Assembly (NCBI GenBank): GCA_964059195.1
Contig: CAXKWD010000003.1
Span: 22,984,606 to 23,048,605 of the forward strand
Length of the DNA stretch: 64,000 nucleotides
Source of the DNA: Ectobius pallidus
Taxonomy: Eukaryota; Arthropoda; Insecta; Blattodea; Ectobiidae
Reading direction: 5' to 3'
In this document: positions 44,971 to 56,275 of the stretch, in pieces
Layout: each line of letters opens with the position of its first letter
How positions within the stretch are numbered: the stretch's first letter is position 1
The notes under the pieces: generated by a model
Told to the model about the DNA's origin: nothing
Database searches by the model: none
Seen by the model: the letters and a program-made list of their open reading frames with translations, nothing else
Position numbers and translations under genes: made by a program

Positions 44971-45739
44971 CAGTCGGTCAAATAAAAAACGGCGGGCGGT
45001 ATTTGATTAAGTATCACGAACGAGCATATGGGCATGTACAGGAAGACTTAAGGTTAGGTTCACACCTGCCTCTTGTCTCTCCATGTATTTTCTTGATTAT
45101 TTAGTCAGTTTTGTTCCAAAACAAACATGTATAGAAGGCTGTGGCTATATGCCTCAAATCCGCCATATTCTTGGTTGCAAATTTTTATAATATTAATAAT
45201 TAATAGATTCGCGAGGAATATGTTTATTCAAGGAGCATTTTTTAAAGATTTTATTTTATAATACCGGTACTTGTATTGCAAAATCAATAACTTACGTTCA
45301 ACTTCTGCAACCAATCTAGCATCGAAATACGAGCCTTCCGCAGATCCACGTTTCCTATGAAAACTTCCGGTCGCATTATAGTGACGTTCCTACTTCTGAG
45401 CTGCTCTTTCATAAATATGGAACCTTTTCGCTGCTTCAGAGGCCGAAAAATGCAGGTCAATTACAGCCCTAACTACACTTTCTCTCACTTTAGCATTTGT
45501 ATGTGGCGATGACACAAAGCAAAATGAATTATGACAATACATCAAGTTGAATATGGTGTGTTGCGCTCTTCGCGTTGTTCATTTTTCCCTCGTTCATTTT
45601 TTCCCTCCTGTCGCATGGCCTCATATGTTCCGAGAGTTGCCTGTATTTTATGTTTTTTTATAGGAAACTTGTGAACTAATGCGTTAAAACTTTAATTTTA
45701 TCTGCATACGAGTCCCGACGTTTTTTGTTTGACCGACTG
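44971..45739 (-). mobile_element. Tc1/mariner-superfamily element, 769 bp
   Basis: Ends 'cagtcggtcaaataaaaaac' and inverse 'gttttttgtttgaccgactg', with TA immediately outside on each side (44969-44970, 45740-45741). On the minus strand a frame gives REKVRESVVRAVIDLHFSAS-like sequence continuing EAAKRFHIYERAAQK (approximate, through one possible shift). This is a helix-turn-helix region like the N-terminus of transposases. The catalytic part is absent, so it is non-autonomous. Confidence 0.78.
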
Positions 45740-45898
45740 TACTCTGTATTGGGGACATTCCTGACTATTCTTTTTTTCAATGAACAGGTCTGTCAAAATT
45801 TTTCAGGTTTAACAAGTGAGGTATTCCCTATTCAGTTCTTGAAAAGCTCTTAGAGTATCTCGATGTTAAAGTAAACTGATTTTACTTTCTCTTATATA
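45740..45898 (+). repeat. Direct duplication bracketing a transposon, right member
   Basis: Starts exactly at the transposon's right boundary with 'tactctgtattggggacatt' and ends 'tttctcttatata'. The segment after 'ctgactattc' differs ('tttttttcaatgaacagg'); the rest is nearly identical to 44799-44970. Confidence 0.9.
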
Positions 45899-45899
45899 C

Positions 45900-47415
45900 A
45901 TAGTATAAAGAAAGCATTGACAAAAGTAATGACCAAAAATAGAAATTGAGATAACACAGTGAAAAAATTTCTAGAAACAGAAAAAAAGTGTTTTGGTCTA
46001 ATGTCTGTCCGTTTGTCTATCAGTGGGGCTCATTGTGTCTCAATTCTTTTTTTCAATGAAGACTTTTTTTTAATTTTATGGAACCTCCTAGAATTTGGTT
46101 TTTATAACTGAAATTTTAAGGGGAATTTTCATGAAAGCTATTTCAAAATTTTTATTTTTGAAAAAGAAAAGGTTCTAACGATTTTATTAAAAATATAAAT
46201 TTTGAAATACCTATCGAAGGCAAATAAAACGGCTATATTTGTTTCTCTGTAAAAAGTACTTAGGAGGTACTTTACTCGTCTCTATTTTTTATTTTTCTAA
46301 GCTACTTACTGTTACTTGTTCGTCTAAGCTCCATTACAATAGGAGATATATGAAAATCTAGCACAGTAAAGTTGTAGAGAAAATAGAAATGAATGTTTCT
46401 TGCCAAATATATTTCTTTATAAAATTTTAATACATGTCAAGATAAAAACGAAATAAGTATGACTTACGCAGAATGTTAGAACACATTAAAATATGAATGA
46501 TACTCTTTTGTTTCCCATAGTAACAAGAAAATGAGCCTTCTTACTCACTCAATGAACGAGATCATTATATTTATTGTCCTATGGAGACAAAATCTAGTTT
46601 AATATAGCCTACGTCATTGACCCTTCTAGTTGGAAATTTTCTGAAACCCAAAGCGTTTGTGCTTCCCACCCTTAAAATTTTATTAGAAGTAATGGCTTTA
46701 ATTTTTTTAACAAACGATTTGGTGGCTCCACTAATCCTTAGTCGGCATCATATAATAGAAATTTATCAGTATACTAAATAGAACCAGTTTTTTTTCACCC
46801 GAACACCTGACATCTAGTGTTTACACACGACTCCTAAAAGAAATCTCGTTCTGTGTAATAAGAGAAGAACCAGTATTTTAACAAATTTCAACTTAATTCT
46901 TGGTAGGCTACATATTGATTTCTATCTCGTCTCCAATAAACAAAACCAAGGCTCATAACCAACTGAAAAGAAACCTACCTCTAATCATGACCATAAGAAA
47001 CTTTCCCACCTAATTGATCGGATGTAATGTGATATTTGTTTAAATGAGATCGTCATTATTAGGTGTCTACCAGTAATTGAGCTGGTACTACTACTAGAAG
47101 GAAATGTTACTTACATATTTTATTGAGACTCCATCCACATGGTCTCCGATTTCAATTCCCTTAATTAAGATAAACACGGAAGAGCTTACAAATCTCTTTA
47201 ATTTACTCTTGGTAAGTATTAAAGATAATAACGTTCTCGAACAAATAATTAATTAAAAGGTCTAATAATGCTCCATACGATTATTAAAAAATAAGTATCT
47301 AAGCCCCGCAAATAAAAGAAAAACATCTATAAAAAATGCAGTCCATTTTATGAAGAGAAATTCCGAGAGAGATTTGGGAAAAGAAATTATGATGTCCATG
47401 GATTACTCTTTAATG
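45900..47415. other. No supported gene
   Basis: AT-rich. 'ttctttttttcaatga' near 46040 repeats a phrase from 45771. No other repeat or coding signal. Confidence 0.5.
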
Positions 47416-47419
47416 CCAA

Positions 47420-48033
47420 AGGGACAGTAAACTTACTTACTTACTCAATGGCAATAGACAATTCCTCAGCAAGCTAAAGGAATATTATATATTTTATGGA
47501 ACCCGAAGGTTCATTGCCGCGCTTACCTGAGCCCGCCGTTCAATCCTGTTCCGTGCTAACTCCATCCAACCATCCCTCTCAAATCCTACTTCTCTTAAAT
47601 CTATCCTAATATTATCCCACCTACGTCTAGGTCTTCCAGGTGGTCTTTTCGCTTCGGGTCTCCCAATTAATACTTTTGAGATATGTCTTTCCTCCCCATG
47701 CTCGCAATATGACCAGCCCATTTCATCCTCCGTGATGTAATTATCCTTACTATATCTAGTGACGAGTACAGCTTATGAAGCTCGTCGTTATGCAGTTTTC
47801 TCCAGTCCCCATTTCCATCTCTCTTAGGCTCAAATATTTTCCTAAGCACCCTGTTTTCGAACACACTCAGATTAGCCTATGTTCTTCCCGAAGAGTAAGC
47901 GAACATGTCTCACATCCATATAATATAACCGGCAGGATAATTGTCTTATTAATTTTTATTTTTAGATTTCTGGACAGAAGACGAGAAGATAAGAGTTTAT
48001 GAACTGCATAAAAGCAAGCAGAGGGACAGTAAA
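47420..48033 (-). mobile_element. LINE 3' insertion with 12-bp target duplications (copy 2)
   Basis: The insertion (47432-48021) lies between identical 'agggacagtaaa' at 47420-47431 and 48022-48033. On the minus strand the LINE protein reads, with frameshifts: LLSSRLLSRNLKIKINKTII then LPVILYGCETCSLTLREE, VLRKIFEPKRDGNGDW, LHKLYSSLDIVR, GRPRRRWDNIRIDLREVGF and VSAAMNLRVP. This region follows the catalytic reverse transcriptase motifs. The tail on the minus strand is (TAAG)n. The 5' end falls at the same position of the element as in the 22.8-kb copy. Confidence 0.92.
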
Positions 48034-48167
48034 GACGTTTGAAAATCTGATGCTTCACAAAGAATATCGCCTATCTATTTATTTTAGCAGGTACTGTAGC
48101 AGGAACAGCGAAAATATTTGGACATCAATTTTATAAATATTGTTGAATATGTGGAAACGATTATAAC

Positions 48168-48360
48168 CACTTTAATAAGTTAGATATATAAGCATTCATG
48201 AGCCACAATCGGTCATAGGAGGGAAGTTCCATCTGGTGCTGTGAATTGGGCTCCGGCTTAGCTCAGTTGGGAGAGCATTGGCGCGAATAGCCAAAGGTCC
48301 TGGGTTCAAGTCCCAGTGCCGGAGGAATTTTTCTCCTGTAATATTCTCACTTTAATAAGT
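48168..48360 (+). mobile_element. Solo tRNA-bearing mobile unit with 13-bp target duplications
   Basis: Identical 'cactttaataagt' at 48168-48180 and 48348-48360 flank a 167-bp unit. It contains 'aagcattcatgagccacaat', a linker 'ttccatctggtgctgtgaat', the tRNA-like body at 48252-48324 and a short trailer ending 'ctcctgtaatattct'. The tRNA lies at the 3' end of the sense strand and there is no A-rich tail, unlike ordinary tRNA-derived SINEs. Outer ends match those of the foldback at 63457-63678. Confidence 0.85.
48252..48324 (+). tRNA. tRNA-Phe-like sequence, probably a mobile pseudo-tRNA
   Basis: Cloverleaf by eye: acceptor strands pair at 6 of 7 positions (T-T at 7-66), D stem GCTC/GAGC, anticodon stem TTGGC/GCCAA and T stem CTGGG/CCCAG all pair perfectly. 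A box 'tagctcagttgggagagc', B box 'gggttcaagtccc'. The anticodon position reads GAA (Phe), but position 33 is C instead of T and position 37 is T instead of a purine, so decoding function is unlikely. A TTTTT Pol III terminator starts four bases downstream (48328-48332). The D arm equals that of typical tRNA-Phe. Confidence 0.6.
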
Positions 48361-48364
48361 GTTT

Positions 48365-48785
48365 AAAACTCACATTTTGTATCGAATTTTGTAAGTACAA
48401 TACAATTCATAACTTTTTAAAAAATCCAGGAAGAAAGGATTGACTGATAGCCTGTGTCATATGTAAATTTCTTATAGGTATTAGTTCATATTGTAGGATA
48501 AAATAAAATCGAACTCAACGGCGCTATATCATATATTTTATCAATTTGTAGGGTTCCTTAGAACTACTCCTAAAAGTAGTAGACTGTCTTACTCATACGG
48601 ATCCTACGAGCATGTCGCTTATCTTTAAAATTATTTACGAGGTAAGGTTCTTTAATTTATTCTAGAATATGTTTTCAACACAGCGGTACCATATATTTTC
48701 GTAAAACATTCACCAGCACCCATGGGTAGAATAGGTTTATTTCCTCATTTACTAACACCTAGTTTTCCCATAGCAACTTATTTTT
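48365..48785. other. No supported feature
   Basis: AT-rich, nothing recognised. Confidence 0.5.
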
Positions 48786-48788
48786 CTA

Positions 48789-49310
48789 GTTTATTTATTT
48801 ATTTATTTAACCTGGCCTTCTCCAGGGCAAAAACATAAAATACATAATAATCATCAGGATCTAAAGGCAATGCCTTGTTGTAGTAGCCATGTCTTCCTCT
48901 TCATCGCTGTTCTCTTTAGATTTTCGTATGACAGCACGTCCATATCCTTTATCATGTTTTTAATAAATGAATTTCTTGGACGTCCTCTTGATTTCTTTCC
49001 CAGTATTTTCCCTTCAAAAATGTTAATGAGTAGATCATTGTGCCGAAATGTATGACCCACTAACTTTGCTCTTCTACTCTTAATTGAATTCAGAAGGGAT
49101 CTCTCTTCCATCACTTCATTAAGCACTTCTTCATTTGTTTTCCTATCCACCCAACTCGTCTTTGTTAGCCTTCTCCATATCCACATTTCTGCTGCTTCTA
49201 GTTTCTTGGCTTCTGCTTTTCCTATTGTCCATGTTTCGCAACCATAGGTTAATACACAACTTACAAATGTTTTGGCAAATGTTTTCCTTACTTCCATGCT
49301 TAAATGGTTA
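48789..49310 (-). pseudogene. Non-LTR retrotransposon 3' end (RTE-like reverse transcriptase C-terminus)
   Basis: A 147-codon minus-strand frame (49297-48854) contains VLTYGCETWTIGKAEAKKLE, W-RRLTKTSWVDRKTNEEV, AKLVGHTFRHNDLLI and FEGKILGKKSRGRPRNSFI. This is the conserved region following the reverse transcriptase domain in RTE-like and related LINEs. The frame is intact over this part but lacks endonuclease and catalytic RT domains, so the copy is 5' truncated. Its 3' sequence leads to an (AAAT)n array at 48789-48811. The opposite-strand frames are shadows. Confidence 0.85.
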
Positions 49311-51065
49311 TTTACATTACATAATATTACATAATAATAGTAAAAATAAATAGAAAAACAAGAAATGATATACCTGAATACAATAAACGTACATTAAATA
49401 CAAAGACGAAAATTAAAACATAAAGTACTTGAATAATATATAACACAAATGACTAAAATAAATAAATAAATAAATAAATGAAAAAATTAAAGACTAAACA
49501 AATACGTTCTTAGTTATTACAAATAATGACATTAAAAAAAATATTTTACAACTTAGCATCAATTCCTAAATGTTATTGTATACTTAATTTTACTGTACTT
49601 TTCACGACTTAATTGGCATTTAACGAAGCAAGGTAGGCCTACCTACTGTGCATGTCATGCCATTTTATTACTTTTCTACAAAGTCTTGAATTTCATCGCT
49701 CGGTTCCTGGGAACGTCACAATCTGTCGGCGAATAACCAACCACCTAAGAAGCGACAGGTCTGTTTGCAATGAAATTGATATTTCCACAAGTGTCGTCGC
49801 AATTATCAATAAAATATATTTGTCATCCAACTACCTCATAATTTATGCAGGTTTCATCCTCCCTATGCATAAAATCGCCTGTCCTCATTTGTAGGTACTG
49901 AAATAATTAATGCTTTTGCAGCTTGCTTAATATAATATTTTATCAAGCTAGTTTATATAACTTGTCTTAACACTAATATATTGCTTACCATAGTGGGGGC
50001 AGTTTGTTTTATTAGCGTTCAGGTTATACTAACAGATTCGTCTGTCATTTGAAACACACAGAAGACTGATTTGGAATGATTCCCTGGCACTATTATCACT
50101 AAATTTTCGATTGAAATGCTCTGTTTTAGTTCTTCGCGAAGTAAAACTTATTTTTGTATTAATCGCACAATATGTTCAACCTCTTTTCATGGAAATGTCA
50201 TGTTGGGTTTTTAGTCATGCTAAAGTATTTGCTGAAGGACAAGGGTTTCCAAACAGTGGTATGCCGAGTGTCCTTAGGTGGTACACAAAAAAGTCTATAA
50301 AAATATTTACCTTAAGATATTTAATACTACCAATTAGATTCATCCAGTTAGTATTGTTTTAAAAATAATTTTCCAGTGTGTAGTGTCAGAAAACCCGGAA
50401 TTTAGCTAATAAATAAGTTCACTTTTATACAGTCGTTTATAATCATACAAAAATTGCTTAGAAAATACATGCAGATTTAACAGAATGCACAGATTTCAGC
50501 GAATACATTAATACTGGCACATAAATAGGTAACGGTGTTTAAAATGAAATATAGGTTACACATATATAAAGTTTAGTGAAAAATAATTTTATTTTCAAGT
50601 TGACCATAATCCCTAGCATTTATATAATTTGTTATGTATATTCGAGCTATCGTTGAACCTTCTTATATAAAAGATGCAAAATCATTAAATACTAGAAATT
50701 AATAATTGAAACATATTTAATTAATTTCATTTCAGTATAATGTGAATGTCTTCATTTAATAGGTGGTAGGCCTACATTTAAATACATTATATGGGCTCAG
50801 CGGTATTCAAACGAGAAAGTATGAAAACGCTGTTATAGGATACACAGTGACTGAACTTAGTAAAATGAATGCACACTATGGATGCCAATAGAGTTGAGTA
50901 TGCATGTTCAGTAGGAGAATGCAGGATCTAATAAAAATGCATGGGAGCAGTGTCGTGACCCGAAGACAAGGGAAATAGATCCCGTCATGTATATCAGGCG
51001 CATCCCAGACAATAGAAAATGTTTACAACCACTATTGTCATATCCTATAGTAAGGGGTGCTCAAA
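49300..51065. other. No supported gene; (AAAT)n near 49460
   Basis: AT-rich. (AAAT)n at about 49458-49481. Short frames (e.g. 50111-50362) lack domains. TAGGCCTA occurs near 49635 and 50766. Confidence 0.5.
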
Positions 51066-51069
51066 CATA

Positions 51070-51852
51070 GTCATGACCAAGGCCCGGATTCTGATGACCT
51101 AAAATTGTTTGAAAAATGAAGTATAAAATGATCCTAAATGTTAAAGAAAATGACTTAATATCTATAAAAAAAATGACCTAAAAACTGATATTTTGCTTAC
51201 AAAAAATTATTATTGTACACACAAAGTTATAAACTAATTCCTACGTAATTGTAAAAATTGTAAATAGCTGTAATGTTGTGAATGTTCTATTCTCACGGAA
51301 ATGTATACTGTCACTGAGGCACTGGCGAGTCAAACTTCGGCATTTTCTTTTGTGGTCTGCCGGATTATATTATTGTTTATTGAGGGTTAACAGTAGTTTG
51401 GACTCACAAATCCAAGCAGGTGGCAGACTCTGGTGCCAAGTCAATCTAATAACAAGAGTAATATAATACAAAATTTTGGCGTTTCTTTGATTCTCATTTC
51501 CGACTGACACACGACAACACTTCAACACCGAGTTTTTCCTTCTTGCATTAAACAAAGATCACTTCAAAGATGGCACCGGTAGCGACGAAAAACAAAAGTT
51601 AATACACTCAATGTAAATGCATGAAAATGACTAAATAAGGAAGCGAATGACACGAAAATGACAAAATAATGACGTAAAATTGAAATAAATGCCCTAAAAG
51701 TGTAAAATTGCATAAAATGACAAAAAATGACCTAATAAAAATGTATTTCTATAATCTAGCGGCCATGATTGGGATTTATCTAAAGTTGGCAATGTCTATG
51801 CAGCATCAATAAAAAGATGACATGTCATTAGAATCCGGACCCTGGTCATGAC
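51070..51852 (-). mobile_element. hAT-type MITE, 767 bp, with perfect 8-bp target duplications
   Basis: 'gtcatgac' at 51070-51077 and 51845-51852 flank an element starting 'caaggcccggattctgatga' and ending 'gtcattagaatccggaccct' plus g. It is the same family as 35694-36246 in opposite orientation, with an extra internal segment ('cactggcgagtcaaacttcg', 'tttgtggtctgcc') also found in the truncated 29.4-kb copy. This is therefore the longest member here. No transposase frame. Confidence 0.88.
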
Positions 51853-51976
51853 ATACTGAGAGTTTTGACTTTCAACAGATTGAAGGCCTAAAATTCAAGA
51901 AAATTGATTTACCTCAAGCTCCCAGTAAAAGACCTCTCACTTTATCTATTTAATCAATATTTTTTTACCGAAAATA

Positions 51977-52330
51977 CGAGGACCGTCCACAAAGTAAGTT
52001 TCCCTGCGGCTGTTTACAGAAATAAAACACAATTTCGTGGATATATATATTCCAACAGATACAGCAAATATTAAGCTAATATTCAACATAATTTGCCATC
52101 GGAATTGAAACATTTGTCATGCCGTGGAACCATCTTTTAAATACCTGTGTCGTAGAAGTCTGCCGCCAGGGATTTGAACCACTGTGTGACACACTTCTTC
52201 GCCTTTCTGTCATTATTTGTCATTTCGTGAGGTGTAGGAAAAGAAGAAAATTACTGGGAGCGAGGTCCGGACAGTAGGGTGGATGTTTAAACACCTCCTA
52301 GCAAGTCTCCTGCAGAAGTTCGGCTATTTC
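51977..52330 (-). pseudogene. mariner remnant: transposase C-terminus and 3' TIR
   Basis: Begins after TA (51975-51976) with 'cgaggaccgtccacaaagta', an inverted 3' TIR like those at 18203 and 6652. The minus strand contains degraded counterparts of the PRHDKCFN and FYDTGI segments and, further in, HP-TVRTSLP from the SPDLAPSD block. Frames are broken throughout. Confidence 0.8.
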
Positions 52331-52496
52331 AAAATCATACCGAACGTTTAATACACCTGACTTTATTCAATCGAAGATCGGTCACCCCTAGCTAATCTAG
52401 AGATATTACCAGAGAATGTTACTTCTCAGGATGACGTCACTGTGAACCTGCCGACTATCATAAATCAGCAGGATCAGAAATTATTATGACAGACGG

Positions 52497-53335
52497 AAGT
52501 TACGTTACATAGCTCCTATTTCCTAGAGGACAACACTGGAACATGCAGGGAAGATAAGGGGCAGAAAGTTAAAGATAGTGCCAGACTTCAAATATTTAGG
52601 CATCACGCTGCAAACAAGCGCAAAATTCTTCACAAAACACGTCACAGAGAAGGCAACCCAAGCAATAATGGCATCGCACGAAATAAAAAACATCAAAACC
52701 CTTAGCCTAGAGACAGCAATGTTACTATTCAGAGCAAAAATTCTTCCAATACTAACATACGGCATCGAAATCATCTGGCCACATTTAACAACAAAGAATC
52801 TATCCACCTTAGAAAGGGTGAAAGCAAACTACATAAAGAAAGCAATAGGAGTTTCAAAAATGACCCGGTCAAGACTCGCATATCTCCTGGCAAAGGAAAC
52901 CTTCCTCGTTGAAGATCTCAGGACAAGCATACCTCTACCCAACACCAGCGCATCAGAAAAACTGCTGGCAGCACTGACAGGAAAAAGAGATGAAGTACAA
53001 CCAGAATTCTATGGCAGAGGAGCCATGATAGACAGATCATGGTCAAAGGCAAACTTCGAAATGAGACACGCCATTACAAGATTGGCAGTCCACGGGTTTC
53101 ATCACCTAATGTGCAAAAACACACACTTCCATGAACCTAGTGTCGATTGTGAATGCTTACTATGTGAGAAACCGTGCGATCGGTACCATATCGAACTCTG
53201 TACAAAAAGAACAAAGACAATATGTGAATATGCAAACATGTAAACTACCATTGTAAACTATCTTTGAAGTATGGCTATTTGGCTGCATTTTATTTATTAT
53301 ACAAGGTGGAAGGGATATAACAGTGAAGAGTCGAG
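52497..53335 (+). pseudogene. Non-LTR retrotransposon 3' end with zinc-knuckle C-terminus
   Basis: The longest open frame in the window (52578-53243, 221 codons, continuing upstream in frame as GRKLKI). Landmarks: VPDFKYLGITLQT, ILPILTYGIEIIWPHL, LERVKANYIKKAIGV, RLAVHGFHHLM and a C-terminal CLLCEKPCDRYHIELC, which fits a CX2CX7HX3C zinc knuckle. This is the part after the catalytic RT motifs. No ATG is present at the frame start and catalytic residues are missing, so it is a 5'-truncated copy. Codons are GC-richer than the neighbourhood, suggesting a fairly recent insertion. Clade not determined. Confidence 0.88.
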
Positions 53336-53373
53336 GGGGCAGTAGATAAAATCAAAATAAATATAACATTGTA

Positions 53374-53929
53374 CTAGCAGGTGCCCGCGACTTCGTTCTC
53401 GATAATTAGTTAAAATCGACCTCATAGTCGAGTTCTCTGGCCCAGAAAACCCCTGCATAGTGAGTTCAAATCGATCAATGTTTGCCCATTACGTCTACAT
53501 TTATTAGGCCTATCCTTCTTCCGTCTATGTTGAAAATTTCATGACATTTTAAACAAACGAATCGATTAGGGTGAGTCATAGAATCGATGCGATCGATTAT
53601 TCCATGCGATATATTTTTAAAAATCGCGATGCTTTTATTTCCAAGTTATGAAAAAAAAAAAAAAAAGCAAAGCCACCTGAAATTGATTTCACAATTGAAA
53701 TGTATTACCGAAAACTCATTCTTCGATAGCACAAAAAAAATTAACATATTCTGCCAGATTTTCACTCATAACTCGCGAACGAAAGCGAAAATTAAAAATT
53801 CTGTTTCAAGGTGCATTCGGTCACCCTTCAGTCCGTCTATGATTAAAATTTCGGATCTCTGCATGCAGTCGATTTCGCTGGGCATTGCGCTCAGACAGAC
53901 ACACAAACACTTCCTCTTATTATTATAGA
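53374..53929 (-). mobile_element. Non-autonomous Helitron, decayed
   Basis: On the minus strand the 5' end is 'tctataataataagaggaag', with TC start, and the 3' end is 'gcgggcacctgctag' followed by T, i.e. a CTAG terminus preceded by a degraded GC hairpin. The interior includes 'gtgtctgtctgagcgcaatg' and a poly-A/T run at 53648-53666. About 556 bp; no Rep/helicase coding. Confidence 0.65.
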
Positions 53930-54079
53930 TTTTGTGAATACGTTTATGGCTTAAGAGCTAATTGGGTCAAAATGTTCTGCGGAATATCAACAGCGCACTG
54001 CCAGATAATTGTTCCGGTGGCAATTACTTCTTTGATGCGTATGAACAAAATATTACTATGGTATAGTGCCTTCTAAATC

Positions 54080-54360
54080 CACGTTAACCACAATGCCGGT
54101 TCTACCTCCAAGACAATAGGAGACACATAGTACAAGACACACCAGTCTCACACAGACACTAATTGCCGAACAAGGTGCTGATGGGATGAAGGTGATAATG
54201 ACGACCAGATAATGTCCGTGGACCACAAGGGCCTAAAGTTCCCGACATTCGTCTCAAGAGGGGCCAAAAAAAATCCCACTGAAAATCTTTTCCCAATCAG
54301 GAATCGAACCCGGGCCCGCTGAGGGAAAAGACCGAATGCATCGCCTACGCCACAGTAAAT
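54080..54360 (-). repeat. tRNA-derived SINE (family G)
   Basis: The minus strand from about 54352 gives A-box-like 'gtggcgtaggcgatgc' and B box 'gggttcgattcc', then 'tgggaaaagattttcagtgg', 'ggcccctcttgagacgaatg' and a body ending near 'ggtagaaccggcattgtgg'. Target duplications were not identified. Confidence 0.65.
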
Positions 54361-54364
54361 TCTC

Positions 54365-54985
54365 TTGACGAGGGACGGTAATAAGATTGTTTATACTGTG
54401 TGTTGGTAAATTATAGGCCTAGTTGTTTATATGTTAGTAAATTAAAGTTGTACGAGTGTTTCACATGATATTTTCTATAAAATAATAGACTATGATTGTT
54501 TACGGTGCAGTATACGACAATACGAATAGCTGGAGACTGCATATAGAAGGCCATGGGGGATGTGTAATGCTATAAGATAAGCATTTTCACGGCCACCGAA
54601 TAAATACTGGCTAGAAGGCTTTGCAGCATGCAACCCAAGAGCGGTTCCGGTTATTCTTTAATATTTTATCGGTCGATACACGTATTTCACACTGCAGGCA
54701 TCGGCTGCTCCGTATCTTGACCTTTTCCATATTCTCTGAGGTATTTCCACCCGAGGCAATGCACTTGTTCGTCTGGGCGAATTAATATAGGCTGGGGGTG
54801 AATATTATAGGGCAGTCCGTTTCCTATAAAAATTGAAACTTTGAAAAATCTGCCAGAATGCGAACTTTCCAACCCTTATTCCTCTGAAGGAGTGATGTTC
54901 TTCGTAACTCACATTTTTCTATGCTGTCACTCCCTTTCTATCTCTATAGCCAACTATTTCTCTACCTCTATTTTTGTCTCCCTAT
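54365..54985. other. No supported gene
   Basis: Mixed composition; a 61-codon frame on the minus strand has no recognised domain. Confidence 0.45.
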
Positions 54986-54989
54986 ATAG

Positions 54990-55321
54990 ATCAGTGTGAC
55001 CGCCGGCGTGGTCTTGTGTAGCGTCGCTGACTACAGATCCGTCGGCCCGGGTTCGATCCCCGATATCTCCTTGGATTTTTCTGAAGCAGGGAGATCTGGA
55101 ACGGGGTGCACACAGCCTCGTGAGGAGCTACTTGATAGAGAAGTAGTGGCTCCGGTCATGGAAACCACCATTAACGGCCGTGGGTGTCGGCATGCTGACC
55201 ATATGCCTCCAATCCTGCCATCTGCCTATGGTAGATGACGCAGCGGTCGGGTGATAGGCCTTGTCTCTTCAGGGATGTAAAGCCATGGAGTTTAGTTTAG
55301 CAGTTTAGTATATATCAGTGT
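54990..55321 (+). repeat. SINE family A, copy 3 (full length) with target duplications
   Basis: The body starts near 54998 with 'gaccgccggcgtggtcttg', contains B box 'gggttcgatcccc', 'ctacttgatagagaagtag', 'ccggtcatggaaaccacc', 'aacggccgtgggtgtcgg' and 'gacgcagcggtcgggtg', and ends in a (TTTAG)n-like tail. 'atcagtgt' occurs at 54990-54997 and 55314-55321, extended by TATATA on both sides with one indel. The 80-codon frame through it is incidental. Confidence 0.8.
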
Positions 55322-55324
55322 ATC

Positions 55325-55600
55325 GCTGTAACTCCTTCTATTCGTAGTTATTCCATCGTCTATTCCTCTCTTACCTACACTTTCATCCTCTCTCATAATC
55401 TCACACTTGTCTCCTCTTTTTCATCCATATCCCCCAGTCTCTCCCTCTTATCACCATTAGATCATTAATATATATATATATATCCTTCTCTCTCTCTCTC
55501 TCTCTCCCTTTCTCCATATCATCTTTATGCTTCGTATATGTCTCCCTCCGCTTCTTTCCTTCCTCTCTCCATTTCTTATGTGTCTAATTCTCTATCTAAT
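55325..55600 (+). repeat. Pyrimidine-rich tract with (TA)n and (TC)n
   Basis: Strongly C/T-biased plus strand; (AT)n at 55470-55483 followed by (TC)n at about 55488-55506. Confidence 0.8.
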
Positions 55601-55639
55601 TATTGTATAAGCCATTATATAAAACGTAGTTTTAATTTA

Positions 55640-55725
55640 TACGAGGGTTGGATATTTAATAGTGGCAACACATCTATAAAATCACGGTGAATTACACGAA
55701 GTTTGAATCCAGGTAGTATGAGTAA
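55640..55725 (+). mobile_element. mariner-type terminus
   Basis: TA at 55640-55641, then 'cgagggttggatatttaata', 'gtggcaacacat' and 'ggtgaattacacgaagtttg', matching the inverted terminus at 44762. The other end was not found, so its extent is unknown. Confidence 0.6.
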
Positions 55726-55729
55726 CTAA

Positions 55730-56275
55730 CAGCACTCAGAGACAGTAAATATGAAGAAGGCGAAGGGAATGATGAAGAGATTGGAGTTCAAACGCTCAAA
55801 ATGACCAAACAAGCGTGGAAAAGGCAGATTAGGAGGGAAAACTCCGGTTTAATTATCATGCCCAGAAAATTATTCTCACAAATAGTGCAATAATATAGAC
55901 AAACAAAGTATCCATTGCACTATGAACATGGAACCAAGCTGAACCTAAGATTGTCTTGTAGAACAGGGACAGACATCCTGTCTGGTGACTGAGTTGCCTT
56001 GCCGAAAGCACTGGTTATTTAAATGAGAAGTTTCTGATGCAAATTCCCGGTTTAAATTCAACTGAGCAGACGCATAAGATGAAAGGTGTGTGGATGCCTA
56101 CATGCTTACGTTTGTTTGCGGGAAAACACACACACACGTGTGCCCACTCTTTGAAAGGAAAAGATTTGCGTTAATAGGACAATTAAACTATTGTGGTGGT
56201 AAATATGAAAACCACTCTTAATTTTTTTTAGCAATGATTGTTGCTGTTGCTGAACTATTTCATATGTTCTATATT
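55730..56275. other. No supported gene
   Basis: May include the interior of the mariner-type element above, but no transposase motif is recognisable. Confidence 0.4.
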
